Part shown: in pieces, positions 31,472-42,583 of the stretch | Layout: each line of letters starts with the position of its first letter | How positions within the stretch are numbered: position 1 is the stretch's first letter | DNA from: Vibrio ishigakensis | GTDB taxonomy: Bacteria > Pseudomonadota > Gammaproteobacteria > Enterobacterales > Vibrionaceae | DNA: 64,000 bases | Reading direction: 5' to 3' | Assembly: GCF_024347675.1 (NCBI RefSeq) | Contig: NZ_AP024881.1 | Span: forward strand, 2,480,001-2,544,000 | Notes under the pieces: model-generated | The model's database searches: none | The model's input: only the letters and a program-made list of their open reading frames with translations | What the model was told of the DNA's origin: nothing | Position numbers and translations under genes: made by a program

Positions 31472-33694
31472 CTATTTTAGACGCTTCACTGAGATGACGT
31501 CTTTTATCTGTTCGATTCGCGACTGCAGTCGACTGCTGATATCTATGTTATTCACCTCGATATCCATGTCCATAATCGACATCTGACGTTTGTGGTCTAT
31601 GCGGGCACGCATGTTAGCGATCTTAAGCTTTTCATTGGTGATAAGGGTCGAGATATCCTTCAACAGGCCGCTACGCTCAAGCGCTTCGATACGTAGAGTC
31701 AGGATAAATGAGCCCACAAAGCCACTGCCCCACACCGTATCTATGATTCGCTCTGGCGCATGCAATCTCAGTTCATTTAACTGAACACAATCACTTCGGT
31801 GCACCGAAATACCTCGCCCTTGAGTGATATATCCGCTGATGTTATCGCCCGGAATCGGCTGACAGCAACGCGCCAGATGAGTCATAAGGTTATCGACCCC
31901 TTCAACCACTACCGCATCTTTGTTCGGCTTAGCCTGCATCGGTTGGTCTGATTCTGAAGACTGGAGTTTTTCCAGAGCCTGCTGGTCTTCCTCTTCCGCA
32001 GTCGGTTTATTCACCAGAGCGTTGATGTGGTTCACCACCTGGTTGATACGAATATCACCACTACCTACACCGGCATACAGCTCATCTGCAGTGTTGACGT
32101 TAAAGCGCTTCATCGCATAAACGTCCGCATCCTTCAGAGTTGCCCCTATCTTGGATAGTTCAGATTCAAGGATATCCTTGCCCGCCTCGATATTCTTCTC
32201 GCGGCTCTGCTTTCTAAACCAAGCATTGATCTTAGCGCGCGCACGACCTGAATGTACAAAGCCTAGCGATGGGTTTAGCCAGTCTCGAGATGGGTTGGGC
32301 TCTTTAGCCGTAATAATCTCTACCTGGTCGCCCATCTCAAGTTTGTGGGTAAACGGTACGATACGACCGCCTACCTTAGCGCCGATACAGCGGTGTCCCA
32401 CCTCTGAGTGAATATGGTAAGCAAAGTCTAGAGGCGTCGCCCCCATAGGTAGGTCAACGACATCGCCACGCGGAGTAAAGGCATAGACACGGTCATCAAA
32501 CACCTGACTGCGAAGCTCATCCAGCATTTCACCAGAGTCTGACATCTCTTCTTGCCAATCCAGAAGCTTACGTAGCCAAGTGATCTTCTCATCATAACCA
32601 CTGCGGCCACCCGAACTGCCCTCTTTGTACTTCCAGTGAGCAGCAACACCCAGTTCCGAATCCTCATGCATCTGCTTGGTACGGATCTGGATTTCAATGG
32701 TCTTGCCTTCTGGGCCAAGCACCACGGTATGGATAGATTGATAACCGTTTGGCTTAGGGTTTGCCACATAGTCATCGAACTCACTTGGCAGGTGCTTATA
32801 TTTGGTATGCACCACACCCAGAGCGCCATAACAGTCTTGCAGTTGGTCAGCGATGATACGCACCGCTCGCACATCGAAGAGCTCGTCAAAGGCCAGTTTC
32901 TTCTTCTGCATCTTTCGCCAAATACTGAAGATATGCTTAGGGCGACCGCTTACCTCTGCCTTGATGTTGGACTTACCCATCTCAAGCTCGAGGTCATCCA
33001 CAAAGTCTTTGATGTATTTTTCGCGGTCGATACGGCGCTCAGCCAATTGCTTGGCGATCTTCTTGTAGATATCTGGATGTTGATAACGGAAGGCATAGTC
33101 TTCTATCTCCCACTTAAGCTGACCTATACCAAGTCGGTTCGCCAGTGGCGCATAGATATTGGCGCACTCTTTAGCAACGCGCTGACGCACCTCGATAGGT
33201 GCATTTTTTACTTCACGAAGATTACAGATACGCTCGGCAAGTTTGATAACCACGCAGCGGAAGTCATCTACCATAGCCAGTAGCATTCGACGCACGTTAT
33301 CCACTTGACCGGAAGCGCCAGAGCCATCGAGAGAGGAGTTCAGCTGACCAATGGCCGCCATTTCTTCCACACCTTCGATAAGCTTCATGATCTCCTGTCC
33401 GTAGCGCTCTTTAAGCTCTTCGGCATCGAATAGGCCACTGGACACAACTGGAAACAGCATCGCGGCCTGAAGGGTTGCGCGGTCCATCGACAGAGTAATC
33501 AAAATCTCTATCATCTCGCGACCACGCCAGAGCAGTAGCTCTTTGCGTTCATGTCCGACAAGCATCTCCTGACACTCACCGTACAGCTTCTTAAGTTTAT
33601 TCTCTGTCTTCTGTCCTTGGTGAAGACTATCTACCCAGCGCTCGAGGTTAAACTCTTCGTCTTTGTTGATATGCGCACTGCGTATTGCAACCAT
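31472..33694 (-). CDS. relA: GTP pyrophosphokinase RelA
   Basis: 740 residues. The N-terminal pseudo-hydrolase region lacks the His-Asp pair of active SpoT-type HD domains (FPVVSSGLFD at that position). The synthetase domain carries FDELFDVRAVRII and the RelA-type acidic motif EFDDYVANPKPNGYQSIHT. TGS domain (VYAFTPRGDVVDLPMGATPLDFAYHIH), zinc-finger and helical region, and C-terminal ACT domain follow. It makes (p)ppGpp on stalled ribosomes. Start at 33694 with AGGG 8 nt upstream. It precedes mazG. Confidence 0.98.
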   Translation of the reverse strand: MVAIRSAHINKDEEFNLERWVDSLHQGQKTENKLKKLYGECQEMLVGHERKELLLWRGREMIEILITLSMDRATLQAAMLFPVVSSGLFDAEELKERYGQEIMKLIEGVEEMAAIGQLNSSLDGSGASGQVDNVRRMLLAMVDDFRCVVIKLAERICNLREVKNAPIEVRQRVAKECANIYAPLANRLGIGQLKWEIEDYAFRYQHPDIYKKIAKQLAERRIDREKYIKDFVDDLELEMGKSNIKAEVSGRPKHIFSIWRKMQKKKLAFDELFDVRAVRIIADQLQDCYGALGVVHTKYKHLPSEFDDYVANPKPNGYQSIHTVVLGPEGKTIEIQIRTKQMHEDSELGVAAHWKYKEGSSGGRSGYDEKITWLRKLLDWQEEMSDSGEMLDELRSQVFDDRVYAFTPRGDVVDLPMGATPLDFAYHIHSEVGHRCIGAKVGGRIVPFTHKLEMGDQVEIITAKEPNPSRDWLNPSLGFVHSGRARAKINAWFRKQSREKNIEAGKDILESELSKIGATLKDADVYAMKRFNVNTADELYAGVGSGDIRINQVVNHINALVNKPTAEEEDQQALEKLQSSESDQPMQAKPNKDAVVVEGVDNLMTHLARCCQPIPGDNISGYITQGRGISVHRSDCVQLNELRLHAPERIIDTVWGSGFVGSFILTLRIEALERSGLLKDISTLITNEKLKIANMRARIDHKRQMSIMDMDIEVNNIDISSRLQSRIEQIKDVISVKRLK

Positions 33695-33803
33695 ATTTCT
33701 TCCCTAAAATCTTGCTCTGATTACCTTTGCGGAATACCAGCCCAGTATACCTTTCTCAATCACATCCCTGTAATTGAATTTGTCGTTTTTTGAGTAATTT
33801 CAG

Positions 33804-35117
33804 TTATTTCTCAAATAAAACCATGGACTCTAGATGTCCTGTCTGCGGGAACATATCCAGCACACGCATTTTGCTTATTTTGTAACCTTGCTCTAGCAAA
33901 GATTCGCTGTCTCTAGCCAAGGTCGATGGGTTACAGGAGACATACACTATTTTACTAGCATTAAACTGTCCAAGCTGCTCAACGATACCCTGCGCACCGG
34001 CACGAGCAGGGTCGAGCAAGATCTTATCGAAGCCCTGCTTTGACCACTCCTCGTTGCCATTCAGATCGGCAAGGTTGGCCTGATAAAACTCAGCATTCTC
34101 AACGCCCAGTTTAGTTGCGTTATGAGAAGCCCTGTCAACCATCTCTTGCACGCCCTCAATACCTATCACCTTGCTACTGAGTTTACCAATAGGGAAGGTA
34201 AAATTACCGATGCCACTAAATAGATCCAGAACGCGCTCACTTGCTTGCACATCTAGCCAACTGATCGCCTCTGAAACCATCTGCTGGTTCACACTGCGGT
34301 TAACTTGGATAAAGTCCGTGGGTAGAAATGAGAGCTCTGAGCCAGTCTCAGAGCATACTGGAGCATCGCCATGGACAATCTCAGGCTCAGTCTTGCCTTG
34401 ATGCAGATACAGGCTCACTTGATGCGCTTTGGCAAATTCCAACATGGCTTCTTTATCTGCAACCTTGAGCTCCTCAGTCGTGCGTAGCAATACCACTTGG
34501 GTATTGTCGGCATCCACCAGCTCCAGATGCCCAAGGTTTCTTGGTTGAGAAAGAGAGGAAAGAGTGGCACGAGCAGGTGCTAATAAGCCTTGCAGGTTTG
34601 GCGACATTACAGGGCACTGGTCAATTGAGACAATCTGGTTGCTCTTACCCTGCCTAAAACCAAACTCCAATTGCTGAGATTTAGGATTCCAACGCAGACT
34701 GATGCGAGAACGTCTGCGATATCCCCTCTCGTCTCCTTGAATGATAGAGGAGAGCTCTACTGAAGGTGCCAGCTTGGACATCAATTTCTTAAAGGCCTGC
34801 TGTTTAACCTCAAGTTGGGTTTGATAAGGCATATGTTGCAGTGAGCACCCTCCACATTTGTCAAAATGTGGGCAGAAAGGCTCGCGTCGAGCATCGCTCT
34901 TCTGCTGAACCTTAATTAGCTTAGCGCGGATAAATTTACTCTTGGTCTCGGTAGGCTGAACCAACACCTTCTCGCCAACTAGAGCCCCCTCCACAAATAC
35001 CAACTTCTTGTTATTAAAGCCAATCCCTGCCCCTTGGTAGTCATATCGTTCGATATCGACGGCAAAGTGCTTATTAGAGGTAGAGGTTTTCTTCGTCGGC
35101 TTAAAAAAGTTGGCCAT
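33804..35117 (-). CDS. rlmD: 23S rRNA (uracil-1939) methyltransferase RlmD
   Basis: 437 residues. An N-terminal TRAM domain, [4Fe-4S] cysteines in FCPHFDKCGGCSLQH, SAM-binding LDLFSGIGNFTFPIG and catalytic Cys in YVSCNPSTLARD. It methylates U1939 of 23S rRNA. Divergent from barA across a 142-bp region, and upstream of relA, as in E. coli (rumA-relA, opposite barA). Confidence 0.97.
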   Translation of the reverse strand: MANFFKPTKKTSTSNKHFAVDIERYDYQGAGIGFNNKKLVFVEGALVGEKVLVQPTETKSKFIRAKLIKVQQKSDARREPFCPHFDKCGGCSLQHMPYQTQLEVKQQAFKKLMSKLAPSVELSSIIQGDERGYRRRSRISLRWNPKSQQLEFGFRQGKSNQIVSIDQCPVMSPNLQGLLAPARATLSSLSQPRNLGHLELVDADNTQVVLLRTTEELKVADKEAMLEFAKAHQVSLYLHQGKTEPEIVHGDAPVCSETGSELSFLPTDFIQVNRSVNQQMVSEAISWLDVQASERVLDLFSGIGNFTFPIGKLSSKVIGIEGVQEMVDRASHNATKLGVENAEFYQANLADLNGNEEWSKQGFDKILLDPARAGAQGIVEQLGQFNASKIVYVSCNPSTLARDSESLLEQGYKISKMRVLDMFPQTGHLESMVLFEK

Positions 35118-35197
35118 ATATCAAATTCTCGGTTAAACAATTTCCATACTATGCATTCGCTAGCAAGAAATATTGGGTTAGACTATATCCATTGCAC

Positions 35198-35215
35198 CCT
35201 CACACCGGTGTGAGG
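35198..35215. promoter_or_regulatory. Perfect 18-bp palindrome in the rlmD-barA divergent region
   Basis: CCTCACACCGGTGTGAGG is its own reverse complement with no spacer. It ends 44 bp before the barA ATG. The size and symmetry fit a dimeric regulator site, but I do not recognise the motif. Confidence 0.55.
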
Positions 35216-35259
35216 AAAGGATTCGGCTTATTTTTTCACAGATAGCGCACCAATAAAAC

Positions 35260-38025
35260 ATGACAAGATACGGCTTACGCGCTCGCGTAATCACATTGAC
35301 CCTTGCACCTACCCTTATTGTGGGTCTGCTATTGAGCGTCTTTTTCACTTCAAATCGCTACAACGACCTTGAATCTCAGCTAATCACTGCCGGTACCAAC
35401 ATCGTCGAACCCTTGGCTATCGCCAGTGAATTTGCCATGTTGCAACAAAACCGAGAAGCGGTGCGCCGTCTTATCAGTTATAGCCACAGAAAGCGTTCTG
35501 ACGTGGTGCGCAGTATCGCGGTATTCGACGCCAACCACGAGCTATTCGTAACCTCAAACTTCCATCCGAATTTTCAAAGCTTGATGTTCTCGAAGGATCA
35601 ACCGATCCCTATGCACAGCACAGTAGATCTTGTCGATACCAAGCTGATCATTCGTGCACCTATCATAGCCGAAGCTCAGTTTATTGCCCCGCAAGCGGAT
35701 GCCAAAGAGACGGATCAGGTGCTCGGTTATATCGCTATCGAGCTAGATCTTTCTAGCCTTCGCTTGCAACAGTATCAAGAGATAGTGGTCGCGCTTATCG
35801 TGATGTTCCTGGGTGTCGGTTTGTCCGCATTCTTCGCCTATCGCCTGATGCAAGACATCACCATGCCGATCACCCACCTGAAAAACAGCGTGGATAGGAT
35901 TCGCCGCGGTCAGCTTGACGTGCGTATCGAGGGTAAGATGCACGGTGAGCTGAACTCGCTAAAAACCGGTATCAACGCCATGGCTATGTCGCTGTCTGAA
36001 TATCACATCGAGATGCAGCACAGTATCGACCAAGCTACCTCTGACTTGCGTGAGACCCTAGAGCAGCTAGAGATCCAAAACGTTGAGCTGGATATTGCGA
36101 AGAAGCGTGCCCAGGAAGCCGCTCGTGTGAAATCTGAATTCTTGGCCAACATGTCGCACGAGCTAAGAACCCCGCTTAATGGCGTTATCGGCTTTACCCG
36201 TCAGATGCTGAAAACCAACCTCAGCCACAGTCAGACCGACTATCTGCAAACCATTGAACGCTCAGCAAACAACCTGCTTAACATCATCAATGACATCTTG
36301 GACTTCTCGAAACTTGAGGCAGGTAAACTGCTCCTTGAGAACATTCCGTTTGATCTGCAAGAGTCTCTCGAAGAGGTCGTTAACCTGCAAGCACCAAGCG
36401 CCCATGAAAAAGGCCTAGAACTCACCCTTAAGGTCGATCCTAAGATCCCTGCAGGGGTTGTGGGTGATTCACTGCGCATTCAGCAGGTACTGACCAACCT
36501 TGTGGGGAACGCCATCAAGTTCACCGAGCGTGGCAATATCGATGTCTCTATCGAGCTACGTTCGCAAAAAGAAGATCAGGTCGAGATCCAGTTCATGGTT
36601 CGCGATACCGGTATCGGTATCTCAGAGCGCCAGCAGGCCCAGCTATTCCAGGCCTTTAGCCAAGCAGACGCGAGTATTACCCGTCGTTATGGCGGCACAG
36701 GCCTTGGCCTGGTTATCACCCAAAAACTGGTTCGTCAGATGGGCGGTGAGATCAGCCTGACTAGTCGCCTACACCAAGGTTCGACCTTCTGGTTCACTAT
36801 TCGATTAACCACCACAGACCTACCTCTAGAGCAGCTTGACCTTACTTCTATCCGTGAGAAAGAAGTACTGCTTATCGAGCAAAACCTACAGGCAGCAAAC
36901 GTGGTTCAGCAGCTTCTGACTCAAGAAGGCGTGATTACTCAGTACCGCTCTTCGATACCGGATAAGCTGTCTTCGCACGACTATATCGTCTACAACCTGC
37001 CGATTAATGAAGTGTACAGCGAAACCGAGCTGATCGACTTTATCCATAGGGCCAAAGCGGTATCACCAAATATTATTCTGGGTCTGCCGAGTAATCAGTT
37101 AGCACTATCTGAGATGTTGATGTCACAACACTCGGTCACCTGTGTGATCAAGCCGCTAACACGTACCAAGTTGATGCAGGCACTGCTTCACGGTCAAGAG
37201 ATGCATGCCCTGCCATATACTAAGCCAGAGCCTGTGCTGCTAGAAAAACTGCCTCTCAAAGTGATGGCCGTGGACGACAACCCAGCCAACCTCAAGCTCA
37301 TCAGTGCGCTTTTGGAAGAACACGTAGAGTCAGTAGTCACCTGCAACAACGGCCATGATGCAGTGACAGAGGCTAACAGCCGACATTTCGACCTGATTCT
37401 GATGGACATTCAGATGCCGGGTATGGACGGCGTTGCCGCCTGTCAGGCCATCAAGCAGAGTGACCTTAACAAAGATACGCCGGTGATTGCGGTAACCGCT
37501 CACGCCATGAGTGGAGAACGTGACCGATTGCTAGGCGCAGGTATGGATGACTATCTGACCAAGCCGATCGAGGAGCAGGTTCTGCTCAAGGTGCTAAACC
37601 ATTGGGGCCAGAAAGAACCAGTTACCGAGAGCATGCCCATCAATACGCTGATTCATGCTGAACCTGAAGACCAGAAAAGCGATGTCATCATCGACTGGGA
37701 CGCGGCTCTGACTCAGTCTGCGAATAAAGAAGACCTCGCCAAAGAGATGCTGCAGATGTTGGTGGACTATATCCCTGAGGTAAATCAGGTAATTGAAAAG
37801 GCCATCGACGAGCAGTCCGTGTCCAAAGATGAGCTTATCCATCATGTACACAAGATGCACGGCAGTAGCAGTTATTGCGGTGTGCCTAAGCTCAAAATCG
37901 CCTGTGCACAGGTTGAGAAAATGCTTCGCTCCGGCGGTACTGTTGAGGATATCGAACCAGAATTGCTAGAGCTTCAGGATGAGATGGAGAAGGTACAGAC
38001 CACAGCGCGTCTATACCTTAGTTAA
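35260..38025 (+). CDS. barA: Hybrid sensor histidine kinase BarA (VarS)
   Basis: 921 residues, close to E. coli BarA (918). Two membrane helices (about 8-29 and 175-195) bracket a periplasmic sensor. Then HAMP, HisKA with phospho-acceptor His300 in NMSHELRTPLNGV, HATPase with NAIKFT and GTGLGL boxes, a degenerate receiver-like linker, a receiver with Asp716 in LMDIQMPGMDG, and an Hpt domain with His864 in HKMHGSSSYCG. With UvrY/VarA it controls the Csr small RNAs and so CsrA activity. It ends 14 bp from the convergent acpS stop, with no strong hairpin between. Confidence 0.96.
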   Translation: MTRYGLRARVITLTLAPTLIVGLLLSVFFTSNRYNDLESQLITAGTNIVEPLAIASEFAMLQQNREAVRRLISYSHRKRSDVVRSIAVFDANHELFVTSNFHPNFQSLMFSKDQPIPMHSTVDLVDTKLIIRAPIIAEAQFIAPQADAKETDQVLGYIAIELDLSSLRLQQYQEIVVALIVMFLGVGLSAFFAYRLMQDITMPITHLKNSVDRIRRGQLDVRIEGKMHGELNSLKTGINAMAMSLSEYHIEMQHSIDQATSDLRETLEQLEIQNVELDIAKKRAQEAARVKSEFLANMSHELRTPLNGVIGFTRQMLKTNLSHSQTDYLQTIERSANNLLNIINDILDFSKLEAGKLLLENIPFDLQESLEEVVNLQAPSAHEKGLELTLKVDPKIPAGVVGDSLRIQQVLTNLVGNAIKFTERGNIDVSIELRSQKEDQVEIQFMVRDTGIGISERQQAQLFQAFSQADASITRRYGGTGLGLVITQKLVRQMGGEISLTSRLHQGSTFWFTIRLTTTDLPLEQLDLTSIREKEVLLIEQNLQAANVVQQLLTQEGVITQYRSSIPDKLSSHDYIVYNLPINEVYSETELIDFIHRAKAVSPNIILGLPSNQLALSEMLMSQHSVTCVIKPLTRTKLMQALLHGQEMHALPYTKPEPVLLEKLPLKVMAVDDNPANLKLISALLEEHVESVVTCNNGHDAVTEANSRHFDLILMDIQMPGMDGVAACQAIKQSDLNKDTPVIAVTAHAMSGERDRLLGAGMDDYLTKPIEEQVLLKVLNHWGQKEPVTESMPINTLIHAEPEDQKSDVIIDWDAALTQSANKEDLAKEMLQMLVDYIPEVNQVIEKAIDEQSVSKDELIHHVHKMHGSSSYCGVPKLKIACAQVEKMLRSGGTVEDIEPELLELQDEMEKVQTTARLYLS

Positions 38026-38039
38026 CTAAAAAAACTAGG

Positions 38040-38420
38040 TTAACTCTCGAGGATAACGGTCGCCACTGCATAGTGGCGCTCGTCTGAGATAGATAGGTGG
38101 CAATGAGTGGCACCCATCTTGTCAGCAATGACCTTAGCCTGCCCTGATAACTCTAGATAGGGCTTACCAAATTCATCGTTGCGGATCTCAAAGTCTTGAA
38201 ACGAGACACCTTTAGCGATACCCGTTCCCAGAGCCTTTGATGCAGCCTCTTTGGCTGCGAAGCGTTTAGCCAAAAACTTGGCTTGGGGTTTGATGGAATC
38301 AAACTGAGTCATTTCAGCTTCAGTAAGAATGCGCCTAGCAAAGGGATCGCCAGTGCGTGTCAGCGCCTTCTCTACTCGCTCAATCTCAGCAATATCTGTA
38401 CCCAAACCAAGAATTGCCAT
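38040..38420 (-). CDS. acpS: Holo-[acyl-carrier-protein] synthase AcpS
   Basis: 126 residues. Metal-binding [14 protein letters not shown] and [14 protein letters not shown] motifs. It attaches 4'-phosphopantetheine to ACP. Its ATG shares one base with the pdxJ stop (TAATG), implying coupling. Last gene of the rnc-era-recO-pdxJ-acpS cluster. Confidence 0.97.
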   Translation of the reverse strand: MAILGLGTDIAEIERVEKALTRTGDPFARRILTEAEMTQFDSIKPQAKFLAKRFAAKEAASKALGTGIAKGVSFQDFEIRNDEFGKPYLELSGQAKVIADKMGATHCHLSISDERHYAVATVILES

Positions 38421-39151
38421 TATTTACGCGCCTGCTCCATCACAGCCTTCATATCCGCTACTGCTTTGTGCAGACCGTCGAATACCGCACGACCAATAAT
38501 AGAGTGGCCGATGTTTAGCTCGTAGATCTCAGGAAGTGCAGCGATAGGGCCAACATTGTGATACGTCAGGCCGTGACCCGCATTCACCGTAATACCTTGA
38601 GAATCAGCGTAACGTGCCGCTTCTGCAATGCGTTCTAGCTCTTTTGCTAGCTCTTTGTCATCGGTCGCTTCAGCGTAGTGACCAGTGTGAAGCTCTACAA
38701 ATGGTGCGCCTGCTGCTTTGGATGCATCAATCTGAGACTGCTCAGGGTCGATAAATAGAGATACCTTGATGCCTGCTACGGTTAGTTTTTCAGTCGCCGC
38801 CTTGATCTTATCTAGGTGACCAACCACATCCAGACCACCTTCAGTGGTTAGCTCTTCACGCTTCTCTGGTACTAGACATACATACTCAGGCTTAGTCTCA
38901 AGAGCAATGTTGACCATCTCTTCAGTCACAGCCATCTCTAGGTTCATGCGCGTTTGAATGGTCTCAGCTAGGATACGAACGTCGCGGTCAAGGATATGAC
39001 GACGGTCTTCGCGAAGGTGGATAGTGATGCCATCAGCACCTGCACGTTCAGCAATCTCTGCTGCATGTACAGGGTCTGGGTATTTGGTGCCGCGGGCGTT
39101 TCTTAGGGTTGCTACGTGGTCAATATTGACGCCAAGTAGAATCGGTTTCAT
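38420..39151 (-). CDS. pdxJ: Pyridoxine 5'-phosphate synthase PdxJ
   Basis: 243 residues starting [31 protein letters not shown], the PdxJ signature. C-terminal [28 protein letters not shown]. It makes pyridoxine 5'-phosphate in vitamin B6 synthesis. It overlaps recO by 4 bp and acpS by 1 bp. Confidence 0.98.
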   Translation of the reverse strand: MKPILLGVNIDHVATLRNARGTKYPDPVHAAEIAERAGADGITIHLREDRRHILDRDVRILAETIQTRMNLEMAVTEEMVNIALETKPEYVCLVPEKREELTTEGGLDVVGHLDKIKAATEKLTVAGIKVSLFIDPEQSQIDASKAAGAPFVELHTGHYAEATDDKELAKELERIAEAARYADSQGITVNAGHGLTYHNVGPIAALPEIYELNIGHSIIGRAVFDGLHKAVADMKAVMEQARK

Positions 39152-39867
39152 TGTCCAATGCTCCGTGTGCGGGGAAGGAAAAGTTCCCTACTTTTTAATG
39201 GTTTGCCACCAAGATAAGGCTTTAATGCTATACGTGTAAAGCGCTTGGCCGCACTTAATTGTGCCGGTGTTGTAAATCTTCTTTCCGCTATGGCGATAAG
39301 CTCCTCACCGCTAAAAGTAAGGTTGTCTTTGCGCACCGAGGCGATAAAGCCTTGTTGCTCACGATAGCGATAGGTCATCTTAGGATCGACGGGTTCACCA
39401 GTACCCGAGCAGTGCATGAAATCTACCCCGTAGCCAAGCGCGGATAATAAGGCCAGTTCAAACCGGCGGAGAGCTGGTTCTGGGTTGGTAGCTTGAGCAA
39501 GCTCAGTCAATGCATGCAGATAGTCGATGAATAGCTCTGGATATGGCACTTCATGGGCTGTCACTCGAGCCAATATCTCATTCACATACATAGCCGAGTA
39601 GAGGTTTACCCCTGACAGGGGCAGACCAAGGCTGATTGGCTCAGCTTGACGCAGGGTTTTCATTGAGCCACCACCACCCCACTTGAGCAGTAATGGGGTA
39701 AAGGGCTGCAGTGCCCCTTTTAGGGGCGAGCGTTTGCTACGTCCCCCCTTACTGAGTATGGTGACGCGACCATAGTCTTCGGAGAAGACATCCAATATTA
39801 AGCTTGATTCTGTGTAGGGCCTGCGATGCAACACAAAGCAACGCTGAAAGCCATCAATCACACTCAC
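39148..39867 (-). CDS. recO: DNA repair protein RecO
   Basis: 239 residues. The N-terminal OB fold begins [34 protein letters not shown], followed by a helical domain. Only some zinc-binding cysteines of other RecOs are visible, as in E. coli RecO. It loads RecA with RecR. It is separated from era by a terminator-like hairpin (39885-39914) and overlaps pdxJ. Confidence 0.96.
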   Translation of the reverse strand: MSVIDGFQRCFVLHRRPYTESSLILDVFSEDYGRVTILSKGGRSKRSPLKGALQPFTPLLLKWGGGGSMKTLRQAEPISLGLPLSGVNLYSAMYVNEILARVTAHEVPYPELFIDYLHALTELAQATNPEPALRRFELALLSALGYGVDFMHCSGTGEPVDPKMTYRYREQQGFIASVRKDNLTFSGEELIAIAERRFTTPAQLSAAKRFTRIALKPYLGGKPLKSRELFLPRTRSIGQ

Positions 39868-39884
39868 TTATCACACCCTAGAGA

Positions 39885-39914
39885 CAAAAAACTCCACCTG
39901 AGCGGTGGAGTTTC
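39885..39914 (-). terminator. Terminator after era
   Basis: On the minus strand AAACTCCACC/GGTGGAGTTT (39913-39904 and 39898-39889) is followed by TTTTTGTCTC. It lies 8-37 nt after the era stop, so recO may need read-through or its own promoter. Confidence 0.8.
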
Positions 39915-39921
39915 GAAATAA

Positions 39922-40908
39922 TTATAGGTCGTCCATGTAGCCCAGAGAGCGCAACGCTCGCTCATCATCAGCCCAACCAGACTTAACCTTAACCCAGGTT
40001 TCGAGGTACACCTTACGGCCAAACAGCTCTTCCATATCTAGACGAGCCTCACGGCCGATGGTTTTGATCTTATCGCCACCCTTACCGATAACCATCTTCT
40101 TCTGACCTGTTCGTTCAACCAGAATCAGGGCATTGATGTGGAACCCATCTGTATCTGGGTTGTAGTCAAAACGCTCGATCTCAACGGTTACTGAATATGG
40201 AAGTTCGTCACCAGTAAAGCGCATTAACTTCTCACGTACGATCTCTGAAGCCATAAAGCGCTGAGAGCGGTCAGTCACATACTCTTCTGGAAAGTGATGA
40301 ATAGCTTTCGGCAAATGCTCGCGAACATGCTTACGCAGCACATCGATATTCTTACCTTGCTTAGCCGAGATAGGCACCATGTCCACGAAATCCATCTTCT
40401 CAGACATATCTTGCATATGAGTCATAACTAGATTGCGGTCTTTAACCTGATCAACCTTATTCACACACAGAACAACTGGGAAGTTGGCAGCCTTAAGCTT
40501 ATTCAGAACCATCTCATCGTCTGCCGTCCAGTGGGTGCCATCCACAAGGAAGAACACTAGATTCACATCACTCAATGTACTGTTCGCCGCGCGGTTCATC
40601 AAACGGTTGATAGCGCGCTTCTCTTCGATATGAAGACCTGGGGTATCGACGAAGATAGCCTGATAATCACCGTCAGTATCAACACCCATGATGCGGTGAC
40701 GTGTGGTCTGAGGCTTACGCGAGGTGATAGAGATCTTCTGACCCAGAATATGGTTCAGTAGAGTCGATTTACCTACGTTTGGACGACCAACTATAGCGAT
40801 AAAGCCACAATGTTGGTTTTCTTCAGAGGTCGCTTGCTCTTGATTGTGAGACGCAAAATAGGCGTCTAGATCGAACTCTTGCTCTTCTGAGTTATCGTGA
40901 TTAGACAT
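39922..40908 (-). CDS. era: GTPase Era
   Basis: 328 residues. GTPase motifs G1 [13 protein letters not shown]3 DTPGLH, G4 NKVDQV, and a C-terminal KH domain ([24 protein letters not shown]). It binds the 3' end of 16S rRNA during 30S assembly. Its ATG overlaps the rnc stop by 8 bp. An acidic N-terminal extension of ~30 residues precedes the GTPase core. Confidence 0.98.
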   Translation of the reverse strand: MSNHDNSEEQEFDLDAYFASHNQEQATSEENQHCGFIAIVGRPNVGKSTLLNHILGQKISITSRKPQTTRHRIMGVDTDGDYQAIFVDTPGLHIEEKRAINRLMNRAANSTLSDVNLVFFLVDGTHWTADDEMVLNKLKAANFPVVLCVNKVDQVKDRNLVMTHMQDMSEKMDFVDMVPISAKQGKNIDVLRKHVREHLPKAIHHFPEEYVTDRSQRFMASEIVREKLMRFTGDELPYSVTVEIERFDYNPDTDGFHINALILVERTGQKKMVIGKGGDKIKTIGREARLDMEELFGRKVYLETWVKVKSGWADDERALRSLGYMDDL

Positions 40909-41578
40909 TCGTTAGTTTCTCCAATGCAAGTTCAGCTGCTGCTTGTTCCGCCTTACGACGGCTAGTACCCACGCCTTTTACTGGCTGATCGATACCCGTT
41001 ACTGCACACATAACGGTGAACTCTTGGTTATGAGCCTCACCCTTAATTCTAGTCACTTCATAGCTAGGAAGTGGCTTACGGCGTCCTTGCAGGAATTCTT
41101 GAAGACGAGTCTTAGGGTCTTTTTGAGATACGCCAGGCTTGATCTCCTCGAGGCGTGTCTTATACCAACCCAGTACCATCTTGCGAACTGTTTCTGTGTC
41201 ACTGTCTAGGTAAACCGCACCTATGATGGCTTCAACTGCATCCGCCAAGATAGATTCACGACGGAAACCGCCGCTCTTCAACTCACCTGGACCTAATTTT
41301 AAGTAGTCACCTAACTCGAACTCACGCGCAAGCTCAGCCAAGGTTTTACCTCGGACTAGGGTCGCACGCATACGGCTCATATCCCCTTCGTTTACCTGAG
41401 GAAAACGATGGTACAAGTCGTCGGTGATAACAAAACTTAAAATTGAATCGCCCAGAAACTCTAGTCGCTCATTATGCTTACTATTGGCACTCCTATGAGT
41501 GAGTGCCAATTGAAGATGAGCAAGGTTCTCAAACTTGTAACCTATGCTCTTCTCTAGTCTTGATAGTTGAGAATTCAT
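40901..41578 (-). CDS. rnc: Ribonuclease III
   Basis: 225 residues. Catalytic signature [15 protein letters not shown] and an N-terminal RNase III domain. C-terminal double-stranded RNA-binding domain (~155-225, [21 protein letters not shown]). It processes rRNA and structured RNAs. It is located 11 bp after lepB and overlaps era. Confidence 0.98.
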   Translation of the reverse strand: MNSQLSRLEKSIGYKFENLAHLQLALTHRSANSKHNERLEFLGDSILSFVITDDLYHRFPQVNEGDMSRMRATLVRGKTLAELAREFELGDYLKLGPGELKSGGFRRESILADAVEAIIGAVYLDSDTETVRKMVLGWYKTRLEEIKPGVSQKDPKTRLQEFLQGRRKPLPSYEVTRIKGEAHNQEFTVMCAVTGIDQPVKGVGTSRRKAEQAAAELALEKLTNV

Positions 41579-41589
41579 ACTCTCTCTAG

Positions 41590-42486
41590 TTACTCAATAC
41601 CGCCAATGCGGTTAAAACGAACCCCTGTCGGGATCCAAGATGGTAGGATGCTGTCTTGACCACGCTCAAACTCGAAACTGATCCAGATACCTACCGCTTT
41701 GCCAACCAAGTTGGCTTCAGGTACGAAGCCCCAATAACGGCTGTCTGCGCTGTTATCACGGTTATCGCCCATCATGAAGTAATGACCTTCAGGAACAACC
41801 CATTCATTCACGCCAGAGCGAGGCTGATACGCCGCCACATTGTCCTGACGAAGTGGGTTGATCAAAATCTGGTGTTGATGCTCACCTAGGCTCTCGTCTA
41901 GACGAATCATCGGAATGTTGTTTTGAACAAATTCGCTCTCTGCATAATTAGTCAGAGGCACTGGATTACAGCGACTCTCACCCTTTGGCTTCACACACAG
42001 TTGCTTGTCACGGCTGTAACGCACCGTATCACCCGGCAGACCAATAACACGTTTAATGTAGTCAATATTTGGCTGAGGTGGGAACTTAAACACCGCGATA
42101 TCACCGCGCTCAGGCTTACCTGTCTCTATCAACTGAGAACGAAATACAGGGTCTTTCAGGCCGTATGAATACTTCTCAACTAGGATGAAATCACCCACTA
42201 GCAGAGTTGGCATCATAGAGCCAGACGGGATCTGGAATGGTTCATAAATAAATGAACGAAGCACCAGAACGAAAGCAATTACAGGGAAGATAGAAACACT
42301 GTTCTCGATCCACCATGGCTGAGCAGTGATCTTTGCCTTGGTTTGCTCATCCAACTCATTGGTTTGAGCCTCGACTTCAGCAACCTTGGCTTGACGCTGC
42401 TTGCCCCATTTTAGTTTTTCAAAGGCGTAAACAATACCAGTCACAAGAGTCACGATGACTAGGATTAGAGAAAACGTGTTAGCCAT
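41590..42486 (-). CDS. lepB: Signal peptidase I LepB
   Basis: 298 residues. Two N-terminal membrane helices (about 4-22 and 64-80), catalytic Ser90 in [15 protein letters not shown] and general base Lys146 in [12 protein letters not shown], and box [15 protein letters not shown]. It cleaves signal peptides of exported proteins at the inner membrane. It follows lepA by 97 bp, with a hairpin between. Confidence 0.98.
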   Translation of the reverse strand: MANTFSLILVIVTLVTGIVYAFEKLKWGKQRQAKVAEVEAQTNELDEQTKAKITAQPWWIENSVSIFPVIAFVLVLRSFIYEPFQIPSGSMMPTLLVGDFILVEKYSYGLKDPVFRSQLIETGKPERGDIAVFKFPPQPNIDYIKRVIGLPGDTVRYSRDKQLCVKPKGESRCNPVPLTNYAESEFVQNNIPMIRLDESLGEHQHQILINPLRQDNVAAYQPRSGVNEWVVPEGHYFMMGDNRDNSADSRYWGFVPEANLVGKAVGIWISFEFERGQDSILPSWIPTGVRFNRIGGIE

Positions 42487-42519
42487 TTAAATCCCTTAAA
42501 ATTACCTGTTTCAAAAACA

Positions 42520-42556
42520 ACGAAAGTGAAAGAGCCGATGACCCTTTCACTTTTAT
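42520..42556 (-). terminator. Hairpin between lepA and lepB
   Basis: AAAGTGAAAG/CTTTCACTTT (42523-42532 and 42544-42553) forms a 10-bp stem. On the minus strand it is followed by CGTTGTTTTTG, a weak T-tract, so it is at best a partial terminator. Confidence 0.45.
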
Positions 42557-42583
42557 ACAATTCATTATTAGACGGTCAATCTA

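Noticed and set aside
32636..33283. 215-residue frame antisense to relA
   Set aside because: Shadow of the conserved RelA coding sequence; no known domain.
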